Below, piece by piece: positions 19,004 to 27,417 of a stretch of DNA of 64,000 nucleotides. Both the position numbers and the translations under genes were made by a program. The first letter of the stretch is position 1, and the number at the start of each line of letters is the position of its first letter. The notes below the pieces were generated by a model. It was not told where the DNA came from. It ran no database searches and saw only the letters and a program-made list of their open reading frames with translations. The DNA lies in assembly GCA_012522475.1 (NCBI GenBank), contig JAAYKH010000061.1:1-64000 (forward strand), in the 5' to 3' direction. Source of the stretch: Chloroflexota bacterium. Lineage in GTDB: Bacteria; Chloroflexota; Anaerolineae; Anaerolineales; Anaerolineaceae.

Positions 19004-20014
19004 ATGCAACGATATGCAACCATTATAGGCACCGGAAGATATTTGCCCAAAAATGAAATCTCAAACGAGACTTTTGGTAAGTGGATGGCCAAAGTTAACC
19101 CGGCTTTAGAGACAGTTGTCGGAAAATTTGAAAATAGTTCGGGTATCAAGACACGTTTTTATGCTGATGAAGGTATGGCAACGTCTGATTTGGCTGTTGA
19201 GGCCGCAAAGGATGCTTTAAAGGATGCTGGAATAACCCCCAATGATGTGGATTTGATCATCCTCGGTACGGATTCGCCCGATTACATCACCCCGGCGACC
19301 TCTGTTGTTATCCAAGAGAAGCTTGGCGCAAAAAGAGCAGGCACTTTTGACGTGGGATGCGCTTGTGCCAGTTTCCCAACGGGTTTGGCCTTAGGGGCCG
19401 GGTTAATCGGTACCAACCCGCATTTAAAATACATCCTGGTGATCGGAGCTTACATGATGCATCGCCTGGCCGATTACAAGTCTGATGTGATTAGCTTCTT
19501 TTATGGTGATGGCGCAGGCGCAGCCGTATTGGCGCCCAGTGATCAGCCAGGTTTTGTTTCGTCTGCCTTTTTTGCCGATGGCTCATATTATTCACATTGG
19601 GGCATCTACGCTGGCGGAACAGCAGAACCGGCAACCGTAGAAAACGTCCAATCTGGTAAGACCAAAGTGAAACTGGTGACGGCTTTTCCTCCTGAGGTTA
19701 ACAACGAAGGTTGGCCACAACGCATCCGCGAGGTGGCCCAAAATGGTAATTTCACGATTGATGAGATTGATTTTGTGATTTTCACGCAGGTAAGGCTGAA
19801 CACCATCACGTTGGTGATGGAGGAAATCGGCTTACCCCTTGAAAAAGCGCATTGGATCATGGACAAATGGGGCTACACAGGCTCAGCTTGCTTGCCAATG
19901 GCTTTTGATGATGCTCGTAAATTAGGCAAAATAAAAGCAGGTGACCTGGTCGTTTTTGTAGGTTCAGGCGTTGGTTATAACCAGGCAGCAGTAGCTTTTC
20001 GTATGCCCAAATAA
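19004..20014 (+). CDS. KASIII (FabH)-like thiolase-fold enzyme lacking the catalytic His and Asn
   Basis: A 336-residue thiolase-fold protein of the 3-oxoacyl-ACP synthase III type. The nucleophilic Cys121 is present (GCACASF). Aligning the C-terminal half with E. coli FabH by eye, the HQANLRI histidine position is Thr261 (FTQVRLNTI) and the GNTSAAS asparagine position is Tyr291 (GYTGSACLP). These two residues drive malonyl decarboxylation in FabH, so this protein probably does not do a normal decarboxylative Claisen condensation. It may be an acyltransferase, HMG-CoA-synthase-like enzyme or an acyl-carrier partner. It is 52 bp after the SDR gene and 19 bp before the CoA-transferase gene. Confidence 0.85.
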   Translation: MQRYATIIGTGRYLPKNEISNETFGKWMAKVNPALETVVGKFENSSGIKTRFYADEGMATSDLAVEAAKDALKDAGITPNDVDLIILGTDSPDYITPATSVVIQEKLGAKRAGTFDVGCACASFPTGLALGAGLIGTNPHLKYILVIGAYMMHRLADYKSDVISFFYGDGAGAAVLAPSDQPGFVSSAFFADGSYYSHWGIYAGGTAEPATVENVQSGKTKVKLVTAFPPEVNNEGWPQRIREVAQNGNFTIDEIDFVIFTQVRLNTITLVMEEIGLPLEKAHWIMDKWGYTGSACLPMAFDDARKLGKIKAGDLVVFVGSGVGYNQAAVAFRMPK

Positions 20015-20033
20015 TAGATAGGGATTATTAGAG

Positions 20034-21347
20034 ATGTCTCCCAAACAATTTGCAGACAAATACATTTCACTGGCTGACGCAGTTTCCATGGTTGAATCTC
20101 ACCAGAGTATTGGCGTCGGCATTGCTGGTTCGGAACCCCCGGGGTTATTCAACGCCCTTGCTGCAAGGGCAAGAGATTTAGAAAATGTTCGTTGCTGGAC
20201 GTGCCTGCCAATGCGTTCCTATGAAATTTTCACCAAAGCTGAGATGGCCGGACGAGTTTTCAATGAAAACTGGTTCTACAGTCATTCTGATCGTCAATAC
20301 CACCCTGAGGGTCGGGTGTCTTATGTCCCGAATAATTTACATCGTGCCGCTACAGATAAACTGGTCGCTACCAAGGGACATTTAGATATTTTCTGGGGGA
20401 CAGCCACACCGCCTAATAAAGATGGGTACTTGTCGCTTTCTTTGGGGGTGGTTGTCCAGAAAGATCTGCTGGAAGCTGCAAATTTGAAGATTCTCGAGGT
20501 CAATGCCAACCTTCCGTGGGTTCATGGGGACACCCTGGTGCACATTTCAGAAGTAGATTACCTTGTTGAAAATCATGTTCCATTGGTAGAGCTCATCTCC
20601 CAGCTGCCCACTGAAGTTGAACAAAAAATCGGGGCTTATATCGCAGATTTAATTGAAGATGGGTCTACGATACAACTAGGCATTGGCGGCATTCCGAATG
20701 CGATCACAGCCGATATTATGGAGCGAAAAGATTTAGGTATTCACACCGAAATGCTGGTTGATGGCATGGTTGACCTGATTGAGGCCGGGGTGGTTACAAA
20801 CCGCAAGAAAACACTGCATCCTAGTAAATCGATTGGGGCTTTTGCCTTAGGAACCAGCAAACTCTACGATTTTATTAATGACAACAAAGATGTCGAATTG
20901 CATCGTGGTCGCTACACCAACGATCCTTATGTTATTGCACAGAATAATAAAATGATCAGTGTCAACACCGCTTTACAGGTCGATATTCTCGGGCAAGTGT
21001 GTTCCCAGAGTATCGGAACCCGTCATTTTAGCGGCACGGGTGGTCAGCTAGATACGCATCGAGGCGCCCAGATGTCGCCTGGAGGGCGGGGGATTATCGC
21101 GTTGCGGTCAACTGCTAAAAATGGCGCTATCTCAACCATCGTGCCGACACTGGCCCCCGGAGCAGGAGTCACAGTTCCAAGCCAAGACGTAGACACGATC
21201 ATCACAGAGTTTGGTGTGGCAGAGCTACGTGGTCGTTGCATCAAAGCACGTATGGAAGCTTTGGCAAATATTGCCCACCCGGATTTCAGAGATTGGATCC
21301 GTGATGAAGCACACCGGTTGGGCATTGTTCCAAAAACGGTTTTTTAA
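20034..21347 (+). CDS. Acetyl-CoA hydrolase/transferase family CoA-transferase (4-hydroxybutyrate CoA-transferase-like)
   Basis: A 437-residue family I CoA-transferase. IGIAGSEPPGLFNAL, LGIGGIPNAI and HTEMLVDG (the catalytic glutamate region) match the acetyl-CoA hydrolase / 4-hydroxybutyrate or butyrate CoA-transferase group; the C-terminal half has SGTGGQLDTHRGA and TEFGVAELRG. It moves CoA from acetyl-CoA or another donor to a carboxylic acid, forming a glutamyl-CoA intermediate. In this operon it could activate the acid imported by the Liv-type transporter (inference). Confidence 0.9.
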   Translation: MSPKQFADKYISLADAVSMVESHQSIGVGIAGSEPPGLFNALAARARDLENVRCWTCLPMRSYEIFTKAEMAGRVFNENWFYSHSDRQYHPEGRVSYVPNNLHRAATDKLVATKGHLDIFWGTATPPNKDGYLSLSLGVVVQKDLLEAANLKILEVNANLPWVHGDTLVHISEVDYLVENHVPLVELISQLPTEVEQKIGAYIADLIEDGSTIQLGIGGIPNAITADIMERKDLGIHTEMLVDGMVDLIEAGVVTNRKKTLHPSKSIGAFALGTSKLYDFINDNKDVELHRGRYTNDPYVIAQNNKMISVNTALQVDILGQVCSQSIGTRHFSGTGGQLDTHRGAQMSPGGRGIIALRSTAKNGAISTIVPTLAPGAGVTVPSQDVDTIITEFGVAELRGRCIKARMEALANIAHPDFRDWIRDEAHRLGIVPKTVF

Positions 21348-21365
21348 GTGAAGGAGGCTTGTTCA

Positions 21366-21677
21366 ATGTCGGAATTACTTGGAAAATGGGTTCAAGCTGA
21401 AGATCAGCCCTTTCCTGGGTTATGGTTTGAATTTGAAGAGGACAAAATCTTTCGTGCCGAATATGAACCTATGGGCATTCTATCCGGAGGCACTTACACG
21501 ATTGAGTCTGGGAAAATCACCATGGAACAAACAGAACACACTTTAGGCTTTATCGGTGAGTTTAAAGGGCTTTTCGTTGTGGAGGGCCATCAATTAACCA
21601 TGGCTTTAGCTGCTACCCCGGGTGGAGCACGTCCTCGTGACCTCTCAGATGCCCGAATTTATATCAAAGCAAGTTAA
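21366..21677 (+). CDS. Small conserved-looking protein of unknown function
   Basis: About 103 residues, starting at ATG 21366 behind a strong AAGGAGGC. I do not recognise a family. The alternating pattern of short beta-like stretches (GLWFEFEEDKIF, GGTYTIESGKITME, GLFVVEGHQLTMAL) suggests a small beta-barrel, lipocalin-like fold, a guess only. It lies between CoA-transferase and thiolase genes with tight spacing (18 and 16 bp), so it is translated with them and may bind an acyl or hydrophobic ligand. Confidence 0.7.
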   Translation: MSELLGKWVQAEDQPFPGLWFEFEEDKIFRAEYEPMGILSGGTYTIESGKITMEQTEHTLGFIGEFKGLFVVEGHQLTMALAATPGGARPRDLSDARIYIKAS

Positions 21678-21693
21678 AAAGCAGGTGACATCG

Positions 21694-22956
21694 ATGTCAG
21701 AGTTAAAATGGAAAAAGGGCGTTGCCGTTGCAGGTGTTGGCCTCAGCAAGTTCGGTGCATTTAAAGAGAAGAATTCACGCGACCTTTTTGTTGAGGCCTA
21801 CCAGGATATGATCAATTCTATGCAAAGGTATAACCCTGAAAAGGTTGAGGCCTTTTATCTTGGAAATTTCAGCAGCGATCAATTTGAGAAGCAAGCCCAT
21901 TTAGCACCAATTCTGGCAAGCTGGATCGGCCTTTCTCCGATAACCGCGCTTCGGATTGAAGACGCCTGTGCATCGAGCGGTGTAGCGCTCAGACAGGCTG
22001 CCCTGGCGATCGCCTCGGGGCAATACGACGTCGTTTTAGTGGGCGGTGTTGAGAAGATGACCAGCCTGGAGATCGCAGCTGTAACTGAAGCGCTGGCAAC
22101 TGCAGCTGACACTCAATTTGAAGTCTCAGCGGGATTTACTTTCCCTGGATTTTACGCGGCTATGGCTACAGCTTACATGCATGAATTCCAAGCAAGTCGG
22201 GAGGCTTTTTACCATGTGAGTATCAAAAACCGTAATAACGGCGCGTTAAATGAATATGCTCAATTTGGCCAGACCATTTTCGATATCATGGAAAGCAAAA
22301 AACGGCGCGCAGTTCAAAAGGGACTACCTGTGCCAGAGTGGAAAGATGAAATCGAATTTTTAAGCGACCCCAAAGGCAACCCGATGGTCGCTTGGCCAAT
22401 GACTCTTTTTGACTGTTCGCCTGTTTCGGATGGGGCTGCAGTGGCTTTGCTGGTTTCAGAAGAGATCGCCAGCTCGCTTACGGACACACCGATTTACATG
22501 ATTGGCAGCGGTCAGGCCAGCGATGGTGCTTTGCCGGAGAGAGAAAACCTTTACAGCATTCCAGCAGCTGTAGAAGCAAGCCGTCAAGCCTATCAAATGG
22601 CAAACCTGACGCCAGATGATATTGATGTGGCAGAGGTGCATGATTGTTTCACAATTGCTGAAATTATAGCCACTGAAGATCTGGGTTTCTTTGAGCGCGG
22701 CGAAGGTTGGAAAGCTGCCATCGAAGGAAAGACATCTCGCGACGGAAGTCGCCCAGTAAATACCTCTGGTGGGCTGAAGTCGAAAGGTCATCCTGTTGGC
22801 GCTACAGGTGTTGGTCAGATTGTAGAAATTTGGAAACAGTTGAACGGCCTCGCAGAGGAAAGACAGGTTCAGGGGGATCCAAAAATAGGGTTAACGCACA
22901 ATGTAGGTGGAAGTGGACAAACCTGTGTCGTCAACATTTTTGAGCGGAGAGGGTAG
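21694..22956 (+). CDS. Thiolase family protein (SCP-x / archaeal acetyl-CoA acetyltransferase type)
   Basis: A 420-residue thiolase. The nucleophile is in EDACASSGVALRQA, the second active-site region in VAEVHDCFTIAEI, GGLKSKGHPVGATG holds the histidine and HNVGGSGQTC is near the end. This is the DUF35-associated type seen in archaeal mevalonate complexes and actinobacterial steroid pathways. It cleaves 3-oxoacyl-CoA with CoA or runs the reverse condensation. I start at ATG 21694 with AGGTGA upstream rather than at 21622, which overlaps the preceding gene. The DUF35 gene follows 1 bp after the stop. Confidence 0.88.
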   Translation: MSELKWKKGVAVAGVGLSKFGAFKEKNSRDLFVEAYQDMINSMQRYNPEKVEAFYLGNFSSDQFEKQAHLAPILASWIGLSPITALRIEDACASSGVALRQAALAIASGQYDVVLVGGVEKMTSLEIAAVTEALATAADTQFEVSAGFTFPGFYAAMATAYMHEFQASREAFYHVSIKNRNNGALNEYAQFGQTIFDIMESKKRRAVQKGLPVPEWKDEIEFLSDPKGNPMVAWPMTLFDCSPVSDGAAVALLVSEEIASSLTDTPIYMIGSGQASDGALPERENLYSIPAAVEASRQAYQMANLTPDDIDVAEVHDCFTIAEIIATEDLGFFERGEGWKAAIEGKTSRDGSRPVNTSGGLKSKGHPVGATGVGQIVEIWKQLNGLAEERQVQGDPKIGLTHNVGGSGQTCVVNIFERRG

Positions 22957-22957
22957 A

Positions 22958-23374
22958 ATGGAAAACTATTCAATGAATAGCAATGATTTCTTCAAGGCGT
23001 TAGAGGATGGGGCGTTGATTGGTTCTCGCTGCTTGGACTGCGGTACCATGGCAGTTCCCCAACGCCAAATCTGCTCGAAATGTCTTAGTTCCAAGTCAAA
23101 GATTGTTCACTATTCTGGCAATGGTTCATTGTCAGCCTTTACGGTTATCTCTGTCCCTTCAATGTGGATGTCAGAAGTAGGTTATAACGGAAAAAATCCT
23201 TACTGTGTCGGTGTCGTTGCGTTGGATGAAGGACCGAAAATTTCTGCCCAGATTTTGGATATGGATATCAGCATGCCTGAAAACATTCAAATCGGGACAA
23301 AATTGACCATGACAACGGTTTCACACGGTGAAGATGGGAACCGAAAAATTCACCTGGCGTTTAAACCTGTTTAG
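22958..23374 (+). CDS. DUF35 zinc-ribbon / OB-fold protein, thiolase partner
   Basis: A 138-residue protein with an N-terminal rubredoxin-like zinc ribbon (CLDCG ... CSKC, near residues 23-41) and an OB fold (GNGSLSAFTVISVP). In archaea DUF35 proteins bridge acetoacetyl-CoA thiolase and HMG-CoA synthase and bind the CoA pantetheine. Here it directly follows a thiolase of the matching type and shares the operon with a KASIII-like protein, so a similar complex is plausible. Start at ATG 22958, with GGAGAGGG upstream. Confidence 0.87.
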   Translation: MENYSMNSNDFFKALEDGALIGSRCLDCGTMAVPQRQICSKCLSSKSKIVHYSGNGSLSAFTVISVPSMWMSEVGYNGKNPYCVGVVALDEGPKISAQILDMDISMPENIQIGTKLTMTTVSHGEDGNRKIHLAFKPV

Positions 23375-23389
23375 TTGAGAGGAAACCCC

Positions 23390-24184
23390 TTGCCGCGCAT
23401 TAAAGTTAACAACATAGAACTTTATTACGAGCTTTCAGGTCCGGAAACTGCGCCGGTTTTAGTGCTTTCCAATGGGATTCTGATGGGAACCGATAGTTGG
23501 GCGTTTCAGAAAGCCGTGTTAGAGCAGCATCTGCGGGTGTTGGTTTACGATTGCCGCGGCATGTGGCAGTCTGATCACCCTGAAGGGCCTTATTCGATGC
23601 AAATGCATGCAGATGACCTGGCAAGGTTGTTGGATGGATTGGAGATTGAGAGTGCACATATCGCTGGAATTTCTTATGGTGCGGAAATCAGCATGGTATT
23701 CGCACTGTCTTATCCCCAGAAAACGAAATCTTTGATCATTATTGATGGGGTCAGCGAGATTCATCCATTGCTCAGGGCGCAAACTTATCCTTGGTTGATG
23801 GCTGCAGAACTGGGTGACCCTGAACTGCTATTGAAGACGTCATACCACTTGAATTTTTCCGAAGCGTGGATCAGAGCCAATCAAGCTTTTATTGATGCCT
23901 CGGTTGAAAGATATGCTCAATTGGATATGAAAGCCCTGACCTGGCTGATGAAAGCGTTTTACGAGCTTGATATCACAGATCAGCTTTCTAAAATAAATGC
24001 ACCAACGCTTGTCATTGCTGGAGAGGAAGACTTGATCAAAGGCCGTGAGTATGCAAAAATAATTGCCAAACAAATCTCTTCCAGCGAATTGGTAACAATA
24101 CCTGGCTCAGGCCATGCACTTTGCTTAGAAAAACCTGCCGTTTTAAATACGTTGTTACTGGGTTTCGTAACCAAGAATGCTTGA
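23390..24184 (+). CDS. Alpha/beta hydrolase (3-oxoadipate enol-lactonase-like)
   Basis: A 264-residue alpha/beta hydrolase. SNGILMGTDSW is the oxyanion region, GISYGAEISM the nucleophile elbow, AGEEDLIKG the acid and GSGHALCLEKP the histidine. The arrangement resembles enol-lactonases and C-C bond hydrolases. I choose a TTG start at 23390 because AGAGGA sits 7 nt upstream; the ORF-track start at 23375 directly follows the DUF35 stop. It is the last enzyme gene before the transporter genes and may open a ring or lactone of the imported compound (inference). Confidence 0.82.
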   Translation: MPRIKVNNIELYYELSGPETAPVLVLSNGILMGTDSWAFQKAVLEQHLRVLVYDCRGMWQSDHPEGPYSMQMHADDLARLLDGLEIESAHIAGISYGAEISMVFALSYPQKTKSLIIIDGVSEIHPLLRAQTYPWLMAAELGDPELLLKTSYHLNFSEAWIRANQAFIDASVERYAQLDMKALTWLMKAFYELDITDQLSKINAPTLVIAGEEDLIKGREYAKIIAKQISSSELVTIPGSGHALCLEKPAVLNTLLLGFVTKNA

Positions 24185-24200
24185 CCATCTTAATCATTCA

Positions 24201-24210
24201 GGAGGTGGTT
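24201..24210 (+). promoter_or_regulatory. Distal SD-like leader element of the Liv-type binding protein gene
   Basis: GGAGGTGGTT lies 67 nt upstream of the ATG at 24278, in addition to the gene's own GAAGGAG ribosome-binding site. It falls between the hydrolase stop and the binding-protein start, where an independent promoter has little room, so it may mark a processed, stabilised transcript end. Confidence 0.5.
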
Positions 24211-24277
24211 CATAAAGATAACTACATTAATTTGTATAAAACGAACAACTGTTTTTTAACTATTGAAGGAGTAAAAG

Positions 24278-25711
24278 ATGAAAAAGTTACATTTAACAAT
24301 CCTGACCATTCTGATTATCATTCCATTGCTGGTAACCTCTTGTGTGCAAAAAGTTGAAGAGATGCCTGCGCCGATTGAGGAACCTGAGGTCAAGGAAATC
24401 ATCGTCGAAGAGCCTGAGGTTGAGGAAATTGTCGTTGAAGAACCTGAAGAGGCCGAAAAGGTTGAGGGAGAAGCCGAGCTTGGGCCAGTGTTAAAAATTG
24501 GCCAAATTGGTCAAATGTCGGGTTTGATGGCTCTGTACGGTTTGCAGCAGCAGCGTGGTTTCTTGATGGGCTTGGAATATATGTCCGGTGGTAAAACGGA
24601 TGATCAAGGCCGCTACATCATTGCTAACCGTCCTGTTGAGGTGATCGTTAAAGATGACGAAGGCGACCCTGAGAAGGCCGTAGCCTTAGCGCTTGAGCTG
24701 ATCGAGCGCGACGGCGTTGAATTGATCCAGGGGCCGGTGTCCTCGGCAAGTGCAATTGCATTGGCCAATGTTGCCCTCGAAAACGAGATCATCCTGATGA
24801 TTGATCCCGCAGCCTCGTCCTTTACAACCGGTCCAAATTTCAACCCCTACGTATTTCGAACCGCGCGAACAAACTTTGATGATACGCTGGTCATTGCCAA
24901 ATACCTGGTTGAAAACGTGGGCCCAAATTTTGCTCACATCGGTGTGGATAATGCTTTTGGGCAGGGTTCCGGCATTGCATTGAAATACTCTGTTGAAAAA
25001 TTCGGTGGTGAATTAATTGCTGACATCTATGCACCTTTTGAAACCACAGATTTCACGCCCTATGTTCAGCAGGCGATGGATTCTGGTGCCGAAAACCTTT
25101 TCCTGACCTGGTCTGGCACAGGCTATGTCACACTGTTCCAAAACATGGCCGATATGGGCACATTAGAGGTGATGACTGTCGGTACCGGCTTCGGTGACAA
25201 TGCTTCCTTTGCCGCTGTATTTGGTGATGATACGCTCAACTCAATTGGGTTGAATGTTTATCATTACACTGTCCCAGACAATCTCGTCAATGACTGGCTG
25301 GTGGAAAATCACTACGCGCGCTATGTCGGCGAAGCTGACGGTGCCATCAACGCTTACCCGGACCTGTTTACCGCAGGTGGGATGGCATCAGCAATTGCCC
25401 TTGTAAAAGCGCTTGAGATGACTGACGGAGACACTTCTGGCAAAGCAATGATCTCTGCCTTAGAAGGGCTCAAGTTTGAAGGACCGAAAGGCACCTATTA
25501 CATCCGGCCTGAGGACCATGTTTGTGAACAACCCATGAACATCCTTCAGCTTGTTAACCTGAATCCTGATTTGGATGGTGACGGGATCAACGAGTATCAC
25601 TTCTTTGATACCATTTACGTTTCTGAATACGATGAGTTGGGAGTACCCTGCACATTGATAGGCGAGTACGCCGATCGCTGTGGTGACTTGCCAACCATCC
25701 CAGTCGATTAA
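24278..25711 (+). CDS. Branched-chain amino acid-type ABC transporter substrate-binding lipoprotein
   Basis: A 477-residue Liv-type (Peripla_BP_6) binding protein. The signal peptide ends in the lipobox LVTSC (Cys22). Three imperfect copies of an E-E-P-E-V unit form an acidic tether of about 35 residues before the binding fold, which has IGQIGQMSGLMALYG, the QGPVSSASAIA loop and GVDNAFGQG. The ligand may be an amino acid or an organic or aromatic acid; Liv-type systems are versatile. It is the first transporter gene of the operon, preceded by GAAGGAG. Confidence 0.9.
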   Translation: MKKLHLTILTILIIIPLLVTSCVQKVEEMPAPIEEPEVKEIIVEEPEVEEIVVEEPEEAEKVEGEAELGPVLKIGQIGQMSGLMALYGLQQQRGFLMGLEYMSGGKTDDQGRYIIANRPVEVIVKDDEGDPEKAVALALELIERDGVELIQGPVSSASAIALANVALENEIILMIDPAASSFTTGPNFNPYVFRTARTNFDDTLVIAKYLVENVGPNFAHIGVDNAFGQGSGIALKYSVEKFGGELIADIYAPFETTDFTPYVQQAMDSGAENLFLTWSGTGYVTLFQNMADMGTLEVMTVGTGFGDNASFAAVFGDDTLNSIGLNVYHYTVPDNLVNDWLVENHYARYVGEADGAINAYPDLFTAGGMASAIALVKALEMTDGDTSGKAMISALEGLKFEGPKGTYYIRPEDHVCEQPMNILQLVNLNPDLDGDGINEYHFFDTIYVSEYDELGVPCTLIGEYADRCGDLPTIPVD

Positions 25712-25728
25712 TTAACTCATAGAATTAA

Positions 25729-25754
25729 TTGGGGAGAGGTTAACCTCTCCCCAA
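25729..25754 (+). terminator. Perfect palindrome after the binding-protein gene
   Basis: TTGGGGAGAGGTTAACC and its complement make a perfect 26-nt palindrome 18 bp past the stop codon, followed after 25 nt by a T-run. It likely acts as a partial terminator or 3-prime stabiliser that raises binding-protein mRNA relative to the downstream ABC genes. Confidence 0.55.
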
Positions 25755-25882
25755 GCGTTCTTATCAGGTTGTTTTTTAACCTGGATTGTTTGTTTTGCAG
25801 CACTAACCTCTTTTATATTTTAAATTAATTCATCAGGAATTATTTTGTTTTATGATGGTCACAACCTGTAAGGATATATCGC

Positions 25883-26653
25883 ATGACAAAAGATATCATT
25901 CTCGAAGCAAAAAGCCTCACAAAAGCATTTGGCAGTTTAGTAGCTGTTGATGATGTTAGTATTGCCATCCAGGCTAAAACCATGCATGCCATTATCGGCC
26001 CAAACGGTGCTGGAAAGACGACGCTCTTTAATTTATTAAGTGGTGTATTGCCGCCCACAAAAGGGGAGGTGTTTTATAAGGGTGAGAATATTACCTCTTT
26101 GCCCCCATATAAAAGAGCACATTTGGGAATAGGACGTTCGTATCAGATTACGAATATCTTCCCTAATTTAAGCGTGATTGAAAATGTTCGGCTGGCTGCC
26201 CAGGCAAAAGGAAAGGATAACTTCAAGCTCTTTCGAAAAGTCGACGATTTTCACGAATACGTCAACAAAGCCTATGAAGTTATTGGGATCGTCGATTTAG
26301 CGGGCAGAGCCAATGACTTTGCCAGAGACCTGACTCACGGCGAAAAGCGAAAGCTTGAATTGGGGATTATGCTTGCTTGTGATCCGGAATTGTTGCTATT
26401 TGACGAGCCAACAGCTGGCATGTCATCCGATCAGGTGCCTGAATTGATAAGTATCATCAATCAAATCGTGCAACAGCGTGAACGTACAGCAATTTTAGTG
26501 GAACATCGGATGGACGTTGTAATGTCAATTTCTGATGTCGTCACGGTTATGAACCAGGGCAGAATTTTAGCAGAAGGCGCGCCAAGTGACATCGCTAATA
26601 ATCAACAGGTCCAAACAGCTTATTTGGGTGATTTATATGGAGAGCTGGCATGA
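25883..26653 (+). CDS. livG: Liv-type ABC transporter ATP-binding protein (LivG-like)
   Basis: A 256-residue ABC ATPase. Walker A GPNGAGKTT, a signature region in which LTHGEKRKLELG replaces the usual LSGGQ (typical of LivG), and Walker B LLLFDEPTAGM are present. The C-terminal AYLGDLYGE tail is typical of LivG. It powers import together with the LivF-like partner, whose start codon overlaps this stop (ATGA). Confidence 0.92.
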   Translation: MTKDIILEAKSLTKAFGSLVAVDDVSIAIQAKTMHAIIGPNGAGKTTLFNLLSGVLPPTKGEVFYKGENITSLPPYKRAHLGIGRSYQITNIFPNLSVIENVRLAAQAKGKDNFKLFRKVDDFHEYVNKAYEVIGIVDLAGRANDFARDLTHGEKRKLELGIMLACDPELLLFDEPTAGMSSDQVPELISIINQIVQQRERTAILVEHRMDVVMSISDVVTVMNQGRILAEGAPSDIANNQQVQTAYLGDLYGELA

Positions 26654-27417
26654 AAGAAAAGATTCCTCGGGAAGACATCCTCATTGTTGACAATATCCAT
26701 ACGTTTATTGGTCAATTTCACATCTTGGAAGGCGTTTCGGTCAGGGTGCCTAAGGGGTCAATAACGGTTTTACTGGGACGCAATGGTGCCGGCAAAACGA
26801 CAACGCTTAAATCTATTTTAGGCCTGACGCCGCCTCAGGAGGGTAAGGTGATTTTCGAGGGTGCTGAAATTCAGGGCAAACGTGCCTTCAACGTAGCCAA
26901 CCTGGGAATTGGCTATGTGCCTGAACACCGTGCCATTTTTCGGGCTCTATCGGTATTGGAGAACTTGAAACTGGCGGAGCGTAAAAAGGGTGACTTTGAA
27001 CGCAGCGCTGATTTTATTTTCGAGCTGTTTCCAGATTTGAAGCGTTTATCCAAATTGCCCGGCAACCATCTTTCAGGCGGTCAACAACAGATGCTGGCCG
27101 TCGCTCGGGCGTTAGTCCCTGAAAACAAATTGCTTTTAATCGATGAGCCCAGTGAGGGGTTGGCGCCTATTCTTATTCAGCAAATGATGGAAGCTATCCG
27201 GGTATTAAGCGAAAAAACAACCATCTTGCTGGTGGAACAAAATTTCATCATGGCCAGCCAACTTGCACAACAGTTTGTCATTATTGATGATGGACAGAGT
27301 GTCCGCGATGGTTCGATGACCGATTTAGTGAATGATACCGGCATGATACATCAGTATTTGGGCGCCAGCATTAAAACACGTAAAGAATTGGAGATGGAAC
27401 ATGAAGCCCAAGCGTAA
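26650..27417 (+). CDS. livF: Liv-type ABC transporter ATP-binding protein (LivF-like)
   Basis: A 255-residue ABC ATPase. Walker A GRNGAGKTT, GIGYVPEHRAIF (typical of LivF), the signature LSGGQQQMLAVARAL and Walker B LLLIDEPSEGLAP are present. It overlaps livG by 4 bp and the following permease gene by 17 bp, so all three are translationally coupled. Confidence 0.92.
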   Translation: MKEKIPREDILIVDNIHTFIGQFHILEGVSVRVPKGSITVLLGRNGAGKTTTLKSILGLTPPQEGKVIFEGAEIQGKRAFNVANLGIGYVPEHRAIFRALSVLENLKLAERKKGDFERSADFIFELFPDLKRLSKLPGNHLSGGQQQMLAVARALVPENKLLLIDEPSEGLAPILIQQMMEAIRVLSEKTTILLVEQNFIMASQLAQQFVIIDDGQSVRDGSMTDLVNDTGMIHQYLGASIKTRKELEMEHEAQA

